Shown: positions 36,617 through 46,389 of the stretch, piece after piece | Layout: every line of letters begins with the position of its first letter | Position numbering within the stretch: the stretch's first letter is position 1 | Origin: Pullulanibacillus pueri | Lineage (GTDB): Bacteria > Bacillota > Bacilli > Bacillales > Sporolactobacillaceae | Direction: 5' to 3' | DNA length: 63,876 nt | Assembly: GCF_014639255.1 (NCBI RefSeq) | Contig: NZ_BMFV01000027.1 | Span: 1-63,876 of the forward strand | Notes under the pieces: generated by a model | Seen by the model: only the letters and a program-made list of their open reading frames with translations | Told to the model about the DNA's origin: nothing | Databases searched by the model: none | Translations under genes and position numbers: made by a program

Positions 36617-37294
36617 ATGGCTGTAGAACTACAGAATGATTGGCAGGACCTTCTTCATGGGGAATTTACTAAGGACTACTATTTGAAACTTCGCGAGTTT
36701 TTAAAATCAGAATATACGACGCAAACGATTTATCCGGATATGTTTGATATTTTCAACGCCCTGCAGTCCACACCGTATGAGCAGGTCAAGGCGGTCATTT
36801 TAGGGCAGGATCCTTACCATGGCCCCGGACAGGCTCATGGCCTTAGCTTTTCTGTGCAAAGGGGCGTGAAGCAGCCGCCATCTTTGCAAAATATTTTTAA
36901 AGAGCTTCAAGATGATCTGGGCCACGTGCCGCCTACACATGGCAATCTAGAGAAGTGGACAGAAGAAGGGGTGCTGCTTTTAAACACCGTTTTAACGGTT
37001 AGAAGGGGAGCTCCGGCTTCTCATCGAGGTAAAGGTTGGGAACAGCTGACGGATAAGGTCATCCAATGTCTCAATGAAAGAGAACGACCGATCGTTTTTA
37101 TTCTGTGGGGAAAACATGCACAAGAAAAAGGAGAACTCATTGATACTTCCCGGCACTGTATCATTAAGTCACCGCATCCCAGTCCGTTTTCGGCGCATCG
37201 CGGTTTTTTTGGGAGCCGACCCTTTTCAAGGACGAATCAATTTTTAGAAAGTGTAGGGGAGGCGCCTATCGATTGGCAACTGCCATTAGAGTAA
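36617..37294 (+). CDS. ung: Uracil-DNA glycosylase (family 1)
   Basis: Base-excision repair enzyme removing uracil from DNA. 225 residues with the catalytic water-activating motif [16 protein letters not shown] (Asp65) and the DNA-intercalation loop [13 protein letters not shown] (His186). Normal length. ATG 36617 after GGGGGG, 28 bases after the nucleotidase stop, so probably co-transcribed. Confidence 0.97.
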   Translation: MAVELQNDWQDLLHGEFTKDYYLKLREFLKSEYTTQTIYPDMFDIFNALQSTPYEQVKAVILGQDPYHGPGQAHGLSFSVQRGVKQPPSLQNIFKELQDDLGHVPPTHGNLEKWTEEGVLLLNTVLTVRRGAPASHRGKGWEQLTDKVIQCLNERERPIVFILWGKHAQEKGELIDTSRHCIIKSPHPSPFSAHRGFFGSRPFSRTNQFLESVGEAPIDWQLPLE

Positions 37295-37382
37295 GCCAAG
37301 TCTCCTTAGCAAAATGAATGACATCCACTTGTGAAATTGCTACGCTTTAGATAAGACAAACATTCAAATGGAGGGTGTACAT

Positions 37383-38207
37383 ATGGTTAATCTTTCTACG
37401 ACAACCGTGCTAAATAATGGTGTCAGCATGCCGATCTTTGGTCTAGGTGTCTATAAGGCAGAAGATGGTGAGGAAGTGAAGCAAGCAGTCGAAGCGGCTC
37501 TTGAGGCAGGCTATCGACTCATTGATACCGCCTCTTTTTATAAGAATGAAGCAGGCGTAGGCGAAGCGATCAAAGCTTCTGGGATCCCAAGAGAAGAGCT
37601 TTTTATCACGACAAAAGTATGGAATGATCAGCAAGGCTATGAATCGACGCTTGCGGCTTTTGAGGAAAGTAGGACGAAACTTGGATTGGAGTCTATTGAT
37701 CTGTATCTCATTCATTGGCCGATTAAGGGTAAGTACAAGGAAACTTGGCGTGCACTCGAAAAGCTGTATAAGGAAGGCAAGGTTCGTGCCATTGGTGTGA
37801 GCAATTTTAAAGCCCATCATATAGAGGACTTGCTTTCAGAGAGTGAGATTGTGCCTGCTGTGAATCAAATTGAACTTCATCCTCGTCTCACACAGGAAGA
37901 AGACCGTGCCTATTGTATTGAAAAAGGCATTAAGGTAGAAGCTTGGAGTCCGCTAATGCGTGGGCGCCTTTTTGATGAGCCTCTACTCATGGATATAGCG
38001 GAGAAGCATGGGAAAACAACGGCTCAAGTCATTCTCCGCTGGAACGTTCAACACCAAATCATTACGATCCCTAAGTCCGTAAAGAAACAACGGATTATTG
38101 AAAACAGCAACATCTTCGATTTTGAGTTAACGGCCGAGGAAATGAAGGCCATTGATGGATTAAACCAAAATATTCGCACCGGTATGGATCCGGATGAAGT
38201 CAGCTGA
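37383..38207 (+). CDS. Aldo/keto reductase
   Basis: NADPH-dependent TIM-barrel oxidoreductase, 274 residues. The textbook tetrad is present: Asp48, Tyr53, Lys78 and His111 (LIHWP). The C-terminal [13 protein letters not shown] loop binds the 2'-phosphate of NADPH. Closest in type to B. subtilis YvgN/YtbE (methylglyoxal and other small aldehydes), but the substrate cannot be fixed from sequence. ATG 37383 follows GGAGGG; the frame opens five codons earlier. Confidence 0.92.
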   Translation: MVNLSTTTVLNNGVSMPIFGLGVYKAEDGEEVKQAVEAALEAGYRLIDTASFYKNEAGVGEAIKASGIPREELFITTKVWNDQQGYESTLAAFEESRTKLGLESIDLYLIHWPIKGKYKETWRALEKLYKEGKVRAIGVSNFKAHHIEDLLSESEIVPAVNQIELHPRLTQEEDRAYCIEKGIKVEAWSPLMRGRLFDEPLLMDIAEKHGKTTAQVILRWNVQHQIITIPKSVKKQRIIENSNIFDFELTAEEMKAIDGLNQNIRTGMDPDEVS

Positions 38208-38236
38208 TGCTGAAAAACAATAATAGAATTGAGAAA

Positions 38237-38267
38237 CTCGGGCCCTTCATTGGGTTCGGGTTTTTTT
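38237..38267 (+). terminator. Intrinsic terminator of the aldo/keto reductase gene
   Basis: CTCGGGCCC pairs with GGGTTCGGG (several G-U), followed by seven T. Confidence 0.78.
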
Positions 38268-38452
38268 GAAGAATATAAATTTCTGCTGCAATCCATTCTG
38301 AATCCGACATCTCTCTATCAAATCACCACGCTTTTCTCATATCCACCACCAGGTTCCCCGAAAAGTGTTCTTTACTTTTTGGGGTGGTTGATGTGCTAGC
38401 TTTGGCGATATCACATGGACTGAGTGGCTGATGCTGCTTGCCTTTAGCTAGC

Positions 38453-38880
38453 TGATGCCCGTTTTCCAGATTTTGAAGAAAAACGGTCACCAAGGTATCC
38501 ATCTGATGCCCGTTTTCCAGATTTTGAAGAAAAACGGTCACCAAGGTGTCCTTCTGATGCCCGTTTTCCAGATTCTAAAGAAAAACGGTCACCAAGGTGC
38601 CCTTCTGATGCCCGTTTTCCAGATTCTAAAGAAAAACGGTCACCAAGGTGTCCATCTGATGCCCGTTTTCCAGATTTTGAAGAAAAACGGTCACCAAGGT
38701 GCCCTTCTGATGCCCGTTTTCCAGATTTTGAAGAAAAACGGTCACCAAGGTGTCCTTCTGATGCCCGTTTTCCAGATTCTAAAGAAAAACGGTCACCAAG
38801 GTGCCCTTCTGATGCCCGTTTTCCAGATTCTAAAGAAAAACGGTCACCAAGATACCTCACTGATGCCAATTTTCAGTAAT
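38453..38880. repeat. 51-bp tandem hairpin repeat array (8 full copies plus a remnant)
   Basis: Units begin TGATGCCCGTTTTCCAGATT at 38453, 38504, 38555, 38606, 38657, 38708, 38759 and 38810; a decayed ninth starts at 38861. Each unit holds CCGTTTT and AAAACGG (a 7-bp stem), followed by TCACCAAGGT. The loop alternates TTGAA, TTGAA, CTAAA, CTAAA and then repeats that order; copies 2 and 6 are identical, as are 3 and 7. This implies a 204-bp four-unit duplication. Because 51 is a multiple of three, both strands are open and give 17-residue repeats, but neither frame has a ribosome-binding site. It is not a CRISPR: there are no unique spacers. Confidence 0.93.
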
Positions 38881-38898
38881 GTCAGCGTATAATTTAAT

Positions 38899-39054
38899 GC
38901 AACATCAGGTTGTGCTTAGCGAAATAGTGAAGTATAAGCCAGGTTTTCTAAAGTACAAGAACGTACAAGCTGACGAGGGAGGAAAAAGTTACGGTAGAAA
39001 AATTTGTCTTCTTCGATTAGGGCATGGCGGAAACCAAGTTTTCTATTACCAAGC
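38899..39054. repeat. Dispersed repeat families 3 and 2 ahead of the MDR gene
   Basis: AACATCAGG-TGTGCTTAGCG...AAGT-TAAGCCA at 38899-38941 recurs at 58538-58576 (family 3). CGGTAGAAAAATTTGTCTTCT at 38992-39015 and its GGAAACCAAGTTTTCT tail recur around 27382-27444 (family 2). An open frame runs through this region into the MDR gene, but it is repeat sequence rather than an N-terminal extension. Confidence 0.65.
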
Positions 39055-39121
39055 ATTATTTCATTATTTTACGATACTTGGAGATATACTATGTCAGAGG
39101 ATCGATCAAGGAGGAGATATA

Positions 39122-40072
39122 ATGAAAGCAGTCGTTATAAATGCTTATGGTGGTCGTGAGGAGCTTAAAGCGATCGAGTTTCCTAAACCGATGCCGCGAG
39201 AACATGAGGTACTTATAGAGGTGTATGCAACGTCTATAAACCCTATTGATTGGAAATTGCGAGAGGGTTATCTCAAGGAACGTCTTCCCTTTAAGTTTCC
39301 CATTATTCTTGGCTGGGATGCTGCCGGTATTATCAAAAAAGTAGGCGCAAAGGTCACTGAATTTGAAGAGGGCGATAAAGTATTTACACGGCCGGCAACC
39401 ACCGAACGCGGGACTTATGCAGAATATATTACAGCCGATGCCTCTCTTGTCGCTCATATGCCAAAGGAAAGTTCTTTTATAGAAGCAGCTGCAGTGCCGC
39501 TTGCAGGTCTTACCGCATGGCAATGTCTGGTTGACTTTGCGGAGATAAAAAAGGGAGACCGGGTGCTCGTTCATGCGGGAGCGGGCGGTGTTGGTAGTAT
39601 GGCGATACAAATTGCCAAGGCATTTGGGGCAGAAGTCATTGCTACAGGGAGTTCTAAAAGCCAATCCATTATTAAGAAGCTTGGAGCAGATCATATGATC
39701 AATTATATGACAACCCCATTGACCGAAGCGATAGACGAAGTGGATATTGTACTGGATACTATCGGTGGTGATTCTCAGGAAAAAAGCTTTGAAGTTTTGA
39801 AACCCGGTGGTGTCCTGGTATCCATCGTTCAGCCGCCAAGCCAGGAGCGAGCAAAGGAAAAGGGCGTGAAGGCGGGGCTTGTTTGGTTGGAACCTAACGG
39901 AGAGCAGCTCGCAACCTTAGCTAAAATGATTGAAGAGGATGAGCTCAAGCCTTTAATCGCTGAGGTTTTACCCTTTAGCGAAGACGGTTTAAAGAAGGCC
40001 CATGAATTGAGTGAAACCCATCATGCCAAAGGTAAAATTGTCATAGAGGTCAAAAAAGAAGAGGATAAATAA
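39122..40072 (+). CDS. NADP-dependent MDR-family oxidoreductase (quinone oxidoreductase-like)
   Basis: Zinc-independent medium-chain dehydrogenase/reductase, 316 residues. GroES-like N-terminal half with SINPIDWKLREG, then a Rossmann fold with the nucleotide-binding GAGGVGSMAIQIAK. The catalytic zinc cysteines of alcohol dehydrogenases are absent. ATG 39122 follows AAGGAGGAG; the long upstream extension of the frame is repeat DNA. It probably reduces quinones or enones; the specific substrate is unknown. A small ORF follows closely. Confidence 0.9.
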   Translation: MKAVVINAYGGREELKAIEFPKPMPREHEVLIEVYATSINPIDWKLREGYLKERLPFKFPIILGWDAAGIIKKVGAKVTEFEEGDKVFTRPATTERGTYAEYITADASLVAHMPKESSFIEAAAVPLAGLTAWQCLVDFAEIKKGDRVLVHAGAGGVGSMAIQIAKAFGAEVIATGSSKSQSIIKKLGADHMINYMTTPLTEAIDEVDIVLDTIGGDSQEKSFEVLKPGGVLVSIVQPPSQERAKEKGVKAGLVWLEPNGEQLATLAKMIEEDELKPLIAEVLPFSEDGLKKAHELSETHHAKGKIVIEVKKEEDK

Positions 40073-40132
40073 GTGCATAAACTTCAGGTGTTAAGGAAAA
40101 CTATCCCAAAAAGAGTAAGGTGGGATAGCGTG

Positions 40133-40297
40133 ATGGATAAGAAACATCCAATCTCGAAGAAGGAAGACGATCCAACCATCGCAAATGGTATAGATAATGA
40201 TGAGGAATTAGATGCTGAAGCAACAAAAGAAGAAGTAAGCCGGGGGGATTCCACGAAAGTGACAAAGCTCGTTTATGATGAATATGATCCCAGCTAA
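40133..40297 (+). CDS. Small acidic hypothetical protein
   Basis: 54-residue, highly charged protein (DEELDAEATKEEV) from ATG 40133, with AAGGTGG about 12 bases upstream. The frame opens 20 codons earlier, right after the MDR stop, but without a site. No family recognised. A clear terminator immediately follows the stop, which supports it being a translated end of the MDR transcript. Confidence 0.45.
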   Translation: MDKKHPISKKEDDPTIANGIDNDEELDAEATKEEVSRGDSTKVTKLVYDEYDPS

Positions 40298-40302
40298 CAC
40301 CA

Positions 40303-40334
40303 ACGACTAGGGTATGCCACCCTAGTCGTTTTAT
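40303..40334 (+). terminator. Intrinsic terminator
   Basis: ACGACTAGGGT (40303-40313) and ACCCTAGTCGT (40319-40329) form a perfect 11-bp stem with a 5-base loop, followed by TTTATATT. Confidence 0.85.
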
Positions 40335-40492
40335 ATTGTTTAAAACGAAATCAGCCAAGATACCGCAATTAAAAGTCTGAATAGTGTATACAGTCATATT
40401 TTATGAGAGTGGGGACATAGGATAGAAGAAGTGTTTACTTATAAATTTTAGAATAGGCAGACAGATGGAGGTCGTGGTCAAGGGGGGATAGA

Positions 40493-41485
40493 ATGGGAGA
40501 AAATTTTTTATTACAGGTCAGAGACTTGCATACACAATTTGTCACTCAATCGGGTGTGGTTAAAGCCGTTGATGGTGTGAACTTTGAAGTAAAACCAGGA
40601 GAAACATTAGGCATTGTAGGAGAATCAGGCTCGGGAAAGAGTATGACTGCACTTTCCATTATGAAATTGGTTCCGAGTCCCCCGGGTGAAATTGTAAAGG
40701 GGGAGATTCTCTATAACGGTGACGATTTGATAAAAAAAACAGAGAAACAGATGAGGCACATTCGTGGGAATAAGATCTCCATGATTTTTCAAGATCCGAT
40801 GACCTCATTGAATCCTGTTTTTACTGTTGGGGAGCAGTTGACGGAGACCCTACGAACGCATCGGAATGTGAGTAAAAGGCAGGCTCTCGAACATGCGACA
40901 GAGCTTTTGAATTTGGTGGGTATTCCTGATCCCAAGGCTCGGTTAAAAAATTATCCCCATGAATTTAGTGGCGGGATGAGGCAAAGAGTCATGATCGCCA
41001 TGGCCTTGGCATGTGATCCAGAGCTTTTAATTGCTGATGAGCCTACAACCGCATTGGATGTCACGGTGCAAGCTCAGATATTAGAATTGCTTAAAAAGCT
41101 CCAAAAGGAACTTGGGATGGCGATCATCATGATTACTCATGATTTAGGTGTGGTTGCTGAAATTTGTGACCGTGTCATGGTCATGTATGCTGGAAAACAA
41201 GTCGAATTCACCGATCGCTTCAGATTATTTGATGTCCCGAAGCATCCGTATACTTGGGGACTTTTAAACTCGATTCCGAAGATGGAAAAGGAAAAAAAGA
41301 GACTGAAGGCGATATCCGGTCACCCACCAGATCTAAGGCATTTACGAAAAGGGTGTCCTTTCGCTGAACGTTGTCCGAAGGCTAAAGCTTCCTGTCGCAT
41401 TCAAGCGCCACACTTACAGGAAGTCGAACCAGGCCATCTTGTCAGTTGTTTGTTGTATGAAGAAGAGAAGGTGACATTAGAATGA
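40493..41485 (+). CDS. Oligopeptide/dipeptide ABC transporter ATPase, OppD family
   Basis: 330 residues with Walker A GESGSGKS, signature [16 protein letters not shown] and Walker [15 protein letters not shown]. The C-terminal oligopeptide-ABC region has a cysteine motif ([15 protein letters not shown]) that binds an Fe-S cluster in some homologues. ATG 40493 after AGGGGGGAT. First gene of a D-F-A-B-C operon; it overlaps the next by 4 bases. Confidence 0.93.
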   Translation: MGENFLLQVRDLHTQFVTQSGVVKAVDGVNFEVKPGETLGIVGESGSGKSMTALSIMKLVPSPPGEIVKGEILYNGDDLIKKTEKQMRHIRGNKISMIFQDPMTSLNPVFTVGEQLTETLRTHRNVSKRQALEHATELLNLVGIPDPKARLKNYPHEFSGGMRQRVMIAMALACDPELLIADEPTTALDVTVQAQILELLKKLQKELGMAIIMITHDLGVVAEICDRVMVMYAGKQVEFTDRFRLFDVPKHPYTWGLLNSIPKMEKEKKRLKAISGHPPDLRHLRKGCPFAERCPKAKASCRIQAPHLQEVEPGHLVSCLLYEEEKVTLE

Positions 41486-42486
41486 CACCATTGCTAGAGG
41501 TCAAAGGATTAAAAAAGCATTTTCCCATCACAAAAGGGGCTGTGATTCCACGGAAGGTTGGTGCGGTCAAAGCTGTTGATGGCGTCTCTTTCCAATTAGA
41601 ACAAGGAAAGACCTTAGGATTAGTGGGGGAAAGCGGTTGTGGGAAGTCAACAACAGGGCGAACGATATTAAAACTAATTGAACCGACAGAAGGACAAATC
41701 CTTTTTAAAGGACAAGACATCACTTCTTTAAAGGGGAATAAGCTCCGACGATTACGAAAGGATATGCAACTGATTTTCCAAGATCCCTTTGCCTCTTTAA
41801 ATCCAAGAATGACCGTAGAACAAATTATTGCAGAACCGATGAAGGTTTTTGGCATAAATAAAGCAGCTAGACGTAAAAAAATCGACCAGCTTCTGGATGT
41901 TGTCGGATTGAGTGGCTACCACAAAAATCGCTATCCCCATGAATTTAGTGGAGGACAACGGCAAAGAGTTGGGATTGCTCGAGCTCTGGCACTGGACCCT
42001 GATCTGATTATTTGCGACGAGCCAGTTTCCGCATTAGATGTTTCCATTCAGGCGCAAGTCATCAATTTAATGGAGGATTTGCAAAAGGAATTTGGCCTGA
42101 CCTACTTATTCATTGCCCATGATCTTGGTGTGGTCCATCATATTAGCGACCAAATCGCCGTCATGTATCTTGGCGAAATTGTTGAATATGGACATTATCA
42201 TGAACTCTATGAACATCCTAAACATCCCTACACCCAGGCCCTACTCTCAGCCATTCCAGAAGCTAACCCTCATCTTCAGAAGGAACGCATTGTGTTGAAA
42301 GGAGATGTCCCTAGCCCAGCACATCCACCAGCAGGATGTAAATTCCACACACGGTGCCCACTCGCACAGGAACGCTGCCGATTAGAAAAACCGATCATGA
42401 AGACCGTTTCGCCGACTGGACAGCAGGCAGCCTGCCATTTCGTGAAGGAGGTGGGACATGGGGACAGGTTCGTTGTCCCAAAGTAA
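41482..42486 (+). CDS. Oligopeptide/dipeptide ABC transporter ATPase, OppF family
   Basis: 334 residues: Walker [12 protein letters not shown], signature [16 protein letters not shown], Walker [13 protein letters not shown], and the C-terminal [14 protein letters not shown] cluster. Its last ten or so residues ([10 protein letters not shown]) are encoded by a GGGACA hairpin repeat at 42453-42480, so the native C-terminus has been replaced or extended by repeat DNA. ATG overlaps the OppD-type stop by 4 bases. Confidence 0.93.
   Translation: MTPLLEVKGLKKHFPITKGAVIPRKVGAVKAVDGVSFQLEQGKTLGLVGESGCGKSTTGRTILKLIEPTEGQILFKGQDITSLKGNKLRRLRKDMQLIFQDPFASLNPRMTVEQIIAEPMKVFGINKAARRKKIDQLLDVVGLSGYHKNRYPHEFSGGQRQRVGIARALALDPDLIICDEPVSALDVSIQAQVINLMEDLQKEFGLTYLFIAHDLGVVHHISDQIAVMYLGEIVEYGHYHELYEHPKHPYTQALLSAIPEANPHLQKERIVLKGDVPSPAHPPAGCKFHTRCPLAQERCRLEKPIMKTVSPTGQQAACHFVKEVGHGDRFVVPK
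42453..42480. repeat. GGGACA/TGTCCC hairpin repeat inside the 3' end of the OppF-family gene
   Basis: GGGACATGGGGACAGGTTCGTTGTCCCA matches the two copies at 11696-11760 (shared GGGACA-GGGGACAGG, closing TGTCCC). It ends six bases before the ORF stop. Confidence 0.75.
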
Positions 42487-42546
42487 GAGATAAGGACGCG
42501 GAAAATGATTCTGCGTTAAACAGACTATTTATCGGGGGGAAATCAT

Positions 42547-44193
42547 TTGAAAAGAAAGTCTTACGTTGTGTTCAGTATGCTCATCATTTCTTTATTATTT
42601 GTCATTGTCGGATGTGGCGGTGGAGACGCAGCCAACCAAGACAATGGCAATAATACTGCGGCCGGTGATAGTAGTGCTAACAAAGGAAGCAGTGATAGTA
42701 GTAGCGACAAAACGATCATTTTTGGTCGTGGTGCCGATTCTGTACAGCTCGATCCTTCTAAAGTAACCGATGGAGAATCCATTTATGTCACCAACCAAAT
42801 TTATGACACGCTTGTTAGATACAAACAGGAGAATACCGAAGTTCAACCTGCTCTCGCTACCGATTGGAAGACGAGTGATGACGGGAAGGTTTGGACCTTT
42901 CATTTGAAAAAAGACGTCAAATTCCATGATGGCACCGATTTTAATGCTGACGCTGTGGTCTACAACTTTAAACGTTGGACAACATCAGCAGACTTTGTGT
43001 ACTACGGCTACATGTTTGGAGCGAGCAAGGATAATATGAAGGGCATTATTCAAAACGTAGAAGCCACTGATGATGATACCGTCAAGTTTACACTCAGCGA
43101 ACCGAATGCCCCTTTCTTGCAAACCCTTGCGATGCCACCGTTCGGCATTGCCAGTCCAACTGCTGTAAAGAAATACGGGGACGATTATTTCAAAAATCCT
43201 GTTGGGACGGGACCATTTGTCTTTGATAGCTGGGATAAGGACGACAAAATTGTGTTGCATAAAAACAAAGATTACTTTGGGCAAGTCGCGGATGCAGATC
43301 AAGTTATTTTCCGAGTGATTCCGGATAATGGTGCACGATTCATGGAATTACAGGCGGGAACGATCAATATGATGGATGGCATGAACCCAGAGGATATGCA
43401 GAAGGTGAAGGATGACAACAATTTACAAATTGTTAACCGACCGTCTATGAATGTCGGCTACATGGCCATGAACACAAGCAAAAAAGGACCGATGGCCAAT
43501 ACCAAGGTCAGACAAGCGATCAATATGGCTATCGATAAGAAAAAATTAATGACCCTATATCAAGGAATTGGTCAAGAAGCGAAGAACCCAATGCCACCTT
43601 CACTATGGGGATACAACGATGAAATTAAAGACTATAGTTATAATGTTGATCAAGCGAAGAAACTACTCGCTGAGGCTGGATACGGCAAAGGCTTCACTAT
43701 GAATCTTTATACGATGACCAATCCGCGTCCATACATGCCGCAACCAAAATTAACAGCGGAAGCCATTCAACAAATGTTAAAAGACGTCAATATTAAGGTC
43801 AATATCGTTGAAAATGATTGGGATACCCATTTGACCAAGACCGAAGAAGGTGCCCATGATGCGGCATTAATGGGATGGACCGGTGATAATGGTGATCCTG
43901 ATAACTTCTTATACGTTTTACTTGATAAAGATAATGCGAAGAAAGGTTCCGCCGGGAATATTGCTTTCTATAAAAACGACCAAGTCCATAAATTGTTGAA
44001 GAAGGCCCAGATTACGATGGATCAAGGCACTCGGACAGACATCTATAAACAAGTCCAGGAAATCATTCATGATGATGCGCCGTGGGTGCCGATTGCCTAT
44101 ACGACACCACCAATGGCTATTAGCAAAACGATCTCGGGCTATGTGCCTCATGCCACAGGTAGTGAGCCATTTAACTATATTAAGTTTAAATAA
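42547..44193 (+). CDS. Peptide ABC transporter substrate-binding lipoprotein (SBP family 5)
   Basis: 548 residues. The signal peptide ends with VGC (Cys23), followed by a long Asp/Asn/Ser/Gly linker and the family-5 fold opening (IIFGRGADSVQLDPSKVTDG). The mid-protein segment VRQAINMAIDKKKL is typical of DppE/OppA proteins. TTG start at 42547 after GGGGGGA; no ATG is better placed. Likely binds di- or oligopeptides; nickel or glutathione binding cannot be excluded. Confidence 0.92.
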   Translation: MKRKSYVVFSMLIISLLFVIVGCGGGDAANQDNGNNTAAGDSSANKGSSDSSSDKTIIFGRGADSVQLDPSKVTDGESIYVTNQIYDTLVRYKQENTEVQPALATDWKTSDDGKVWTFHLKKDVKFHDGTDFNADAVVYNFKRWTTSADFVYYGYMFGASKDNMKGIIQNVEATDDDTVKFTLSEPNAPFLQTLAMPPFGIASPTAVKKYGDDYFKNPVGTGPFVFDSWDKDDKIVLHKNKDYFGQVADADQVIFRVIPDNGARFMELQAGTINMMDGMNPEDMQKVKDDNNLQIVNRPSMNVGYMAMNTSKKGPMANTKVRQAINMAIDKKKLMTLYQGIGQEAKNPMPPSLWGYNDEIKDYSYNVDQAKKLLAEAGYGKGFTMNLYTMTNPRPYMPQPKLTAEAIQQMLKDVNIKVNIVENDWDTHLTKTEEGAHDAALMGWTGDNGDPDNFLYVLLDKDNAKKGSAGNIAFYKNDQVHKLLKKAQITMDQGTRTDIYKQVQEIIHDDAPWVPIAYTTPPMAISKTISGYVPHATGSEPFNYIKFK

Positions 44194-44245
44194 GTAAGTA
44201 TTGAGAGGGCAGCATAGGGGAGATTCACCACTCTAAATGTTTTGG

Positions 44246-44267
44246 TTAGGGAGGTGAACCTTCCCTT
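44246..44267 (+). promoter_or_regulatory. Stem-loop between substrate-binding protein and permease genes
   Basis: AGGGAGG and CCTTCCCT enclose TGAA, with no T-run. An intercistronic hairpin here would stabilise the abundant upstream message. It also contains a spurious GGAGGTGA, which could look like a ribosome-binding site but has no start codon behind it. Confidence 0.4.
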
Positions 44268-44309
44268 ATAGGCAACGTCCTTCATCCAACATGCTGGGGG
44301 AGTTCTAAA

Positions 44310-45314
44310 ATGATTAATTATATTATTAGACGCTTGCTGTTGCTCATTCCCGTCTTCATAGGTGTTTCCATCTTAGCCTTTGCCTTACTCCGATTAATTC
44401 CTGGTGATCCCGCAAAAAGCATGCTTGGGAATAAAGCGACTGAGGCCCAATTACAATCCCTGCGTGCAGAGTTAAAATTGAATGATCCTTTACCCGTGCA
44501 ATACGCAAGTTATATGAAAGATGTCATTAAGGGTGATTTGGGGAAATCGATTAAATCGCATGACTCCGTTATAAAAGAAATTAGTACACGTCTACCTGCA
44601 ACAATCGAATTGTCCTTGTTTGCCCTTATTATTGCGATTGTAATTGGGGTTTTGGCAGGCATTATTTCAGCAGCCAAGCGGAGCTCTTGGTTTGACCATT
44701 TAAGTATGACTGGAGCTTTATTTGGCGTTTCGATGCCGATCTTTTGGTTGGGATTAATGATGATCTGGCTGTTTTCTGTGACCTTACATTGGTTACCGCC
44801 TTCTGGAAGGCTCTCGGTGGGAACTCACCTACAGACGATCACGAACTTTTATTTAGTTGATAGTATTTTAACGGGAAATTGGTTTGCCTTTAAAGATAGC
44901 CTAGCTCACATTTTAATGCCAGGGTTTGCATTAGGAACCATTCCTATGGCCATCATCGCAAGGATGACGCGTTCGAGTATGCTTGAGGTCTTAAATCAAG
45001 ATTTCATTCGTACCGCTAATGCCAAGGGGCTGGCAAAGTACCTTGTCATTTTTAAACATGCTTTAAAGAATGCTTTTTTACCCGTGTTAACCGTCATTGG
45101 TTTTCAATTTGGCTTTCTTTTAGGTGGGGCTGTTTTAACAGAAACCATTTTTTCATGGCCTGGTGTTGGACGCTATGTCTATCAGTCAATTTTAAGCCGG
45201 GACTACCCTGTTGTCCAAAGTACGATTCTTATCATCGCTGTGATGTTCGTGTTGATCAACCTCATAACGGATATTCTTTACAAATATTTCGATCCAAGGA
45301 TTCGTTATGATTGA
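44310..45314 (+). CDS. Peptide ABC transporter permease, OppB family
   Basis: 334-residue permease with six hydrophobic segments. The N-terminal MINYIIRRLLLLIPVFIGVS is family-typical; the loop after it (LRLIPGDPAKSMLG) and the EAA motif region (RTANAKGLAKYLVIFKHALKN) are clear. ATG 44310 after GGGGGAG. Forms the channel with the next gene product. Confidence 0.94.
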   Translation: MINYIIRRLLLLIPVFIGVSILAFALLRLIPGDPAKSMLGNKATEAQLQSLRAELKLNDPLPVQYASYMKDVIKGDLGKSIKSHDSVIKEISTRLPATIELSLFALIIAIVIGVLAGIISAAKRSSWFDHLSMTGALFGVSMPIFWLGLMMIWLFSVTLHWLPPSGRLSVGTHLQTITNFYLVDSILTGNWFAFKDSLAHILMPGFALGTIPMAIIARMTRSSMLEVLNQDFIRTANAKGLAKYLVIFKHALKNAFLPVLTVIGFQFGFLLGGAVLTETIFSWPGVGRYVYQSILSRDYPVVQSTILIIAVMFVLINLITDILYKYFDPRIRYD

Positions 45315-45326
45315 GAAAGGGCGTGA

Positions 45327-46241
45327 GTGAAAATGTCGACAGAGATGAGGCTGGGTGATGATGGCGATATTTCAGGAACAGCGTCCCAACAAGATAAAAA
45401 AAGACCATTTCTAGACGCTTTGGTGAGTATTTTAAAAAGTAAAACCTCGTTGATAGGCCTAATCATTATTGTTCTATTACTTTTAGTGGCTGTTTTTGCC
45501 CCGCTCCTTGCACCTTCGAATCCGATAAGTGGTGGAGATTTATTTAATCGTTATAAAGGGCCGTCTGCAGATCATTGGCTGGGCACGGATGAACTGGGGA
45601 GAGATATATTAAGTCGTCTCATTTATGGGACAAGAATTTCGATTCAAGTGGGCATTATTGCGGTTGGGATCGCCTTGGTGATAGGGACGTTTTTAGGGGC
45701 TATATCCGGCTTTTTCGGCAGATGGATTGATATGATTGTCATGCGGATTGTCGATATTTTAATGTCCTTTCCTAGCATTCTCTTAGCCATAGCAATTGTA
45801 GCGGTAATGGGTAAAGGATTGACGAACACGATGATTGCTGTCGGCATTGTTGGTATACCGCAATTTGCCCGTATCGTGCGCTCGTCTGTGCTTTCAGTTA
45901 AAGAAACAGAGTATGTAGAAGCGGCTCGGGCAGTAGGCGCTAAAAGTTATAGAGTGTTGTTCCGACATGTGCTCCCCAATTGTTTAGCCCCCATCATTGT
46001 GCAAACAACACTTAGTATCGGTACAGCGATATTAGATGCCGCGGGCTTGAGCTTCTTAGGGCTTGGTGCCCAACCGCCAAAACCCGAATGGGGTGCCATG
46101 CTCGACGCGGGTAGAGCTGCTTTACAAACCGCCCCATGGGTCGTCATTTTCCCCGGCCTAGCCATCTTGGTGACCGTCCTTGGTTTTAATCTTCTAGGAG
46201 ATGGCCTGCGGGATGCGCTAGATCCTAGGACAAAGAAGTAG
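45327..46241 (+). CDS. Peptide ABC transporter permease, OppC family
   Basis: 304 residues, with an N-terminal cytoplasmic tail, six membrane segments and the EAA loop EAARAVGAKSYRVLFRHVLPN. The start is uncertain between GTG 45327 (six bases after AAAGG) and ATG 45333; both give nearly the same protein. Last gene of the operon. Confidence 0.93.
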   Translation: MKMSTEMRLGDDGDISGTASQQDKKRPFLDALVSILKSKTSLIGLIIIVLLLLVAVFAPLLAPSNPISGGDLFNRYKGPSADHWLGTDELGRDILSRLIYGTRISIQVGIIAVGIALVIGTFLGAISGFFGRWIDMIVMRIVDILMSFPSILLAIAIVAVMGKGLTNTMIAVGIVGIPQFARIVRSSVLSVKETEYVEAARAVGAKSYRVLFRHVLPNCLAPIIVQTTLSIGTAILDAAGLSFLGLGAQPPKPEWGAMLDAGRAALQTAPWVVIFPGLAILVTVLGFNLLGDGLRDALDPRTKK

Positions 46242-46262
46242 ATATAAACACTAGTGACCTGG

Positions 46263-46288
46263 ACAAGGCGACTTCAGCCTTGTTTTTT
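46263..46288 (+). terminator. Intrinsic terminator of the peptide transporter operon
   Basis: ACAAGGC and GCCTTGT with loop GACTTCA, followed by a T-run. Confidence 0.87.
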
Positions 46289-46354
46289 AGAAGCCTTTTA
46301 ATAGATAAACTAGGAATTGAAATCAACATTGATCGGAATCCATCATTCGACTTT

Positions 46355-46389
46355 AAACAATAGAGCTACCTCTATTAAGCAGGTAGCTC
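46355..46389 (-). terminator. Hairpin terminator overlapping the sHSP stop codon
   Basis: GAGCTACCT (46363-46371) and AGGTAGCTC (46381-46389) form a perfect stem. On the minus strand it is followed by TATTGTTT. The TGA stop lies within the stem. Confidence 0.6.

Noticed and set aside
38453..38880. CRISPR array
   Set aside because: The units abut with almost identical sequence throughout; there are no unique spacers and no cas genes.
38455..38892. Plus-strand repetitive ORF (17-residue repeats with NGHQ) and its minus-strand twin 38444-38869
   Set aside because: Both are by-products of a 51-bp (multiple of three) repeat without stops; neither has a ribosome-binding site, and two overlapping antisense repeat proteins are implausible.
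38879..39121. N-terminal extension of the MDR oxidoreductase
   Set aside because: The extension consists of dispersed repeats; AAGGAGGAG before ATG 39122 and the family-typical MKAVV start settle the N-terminus.
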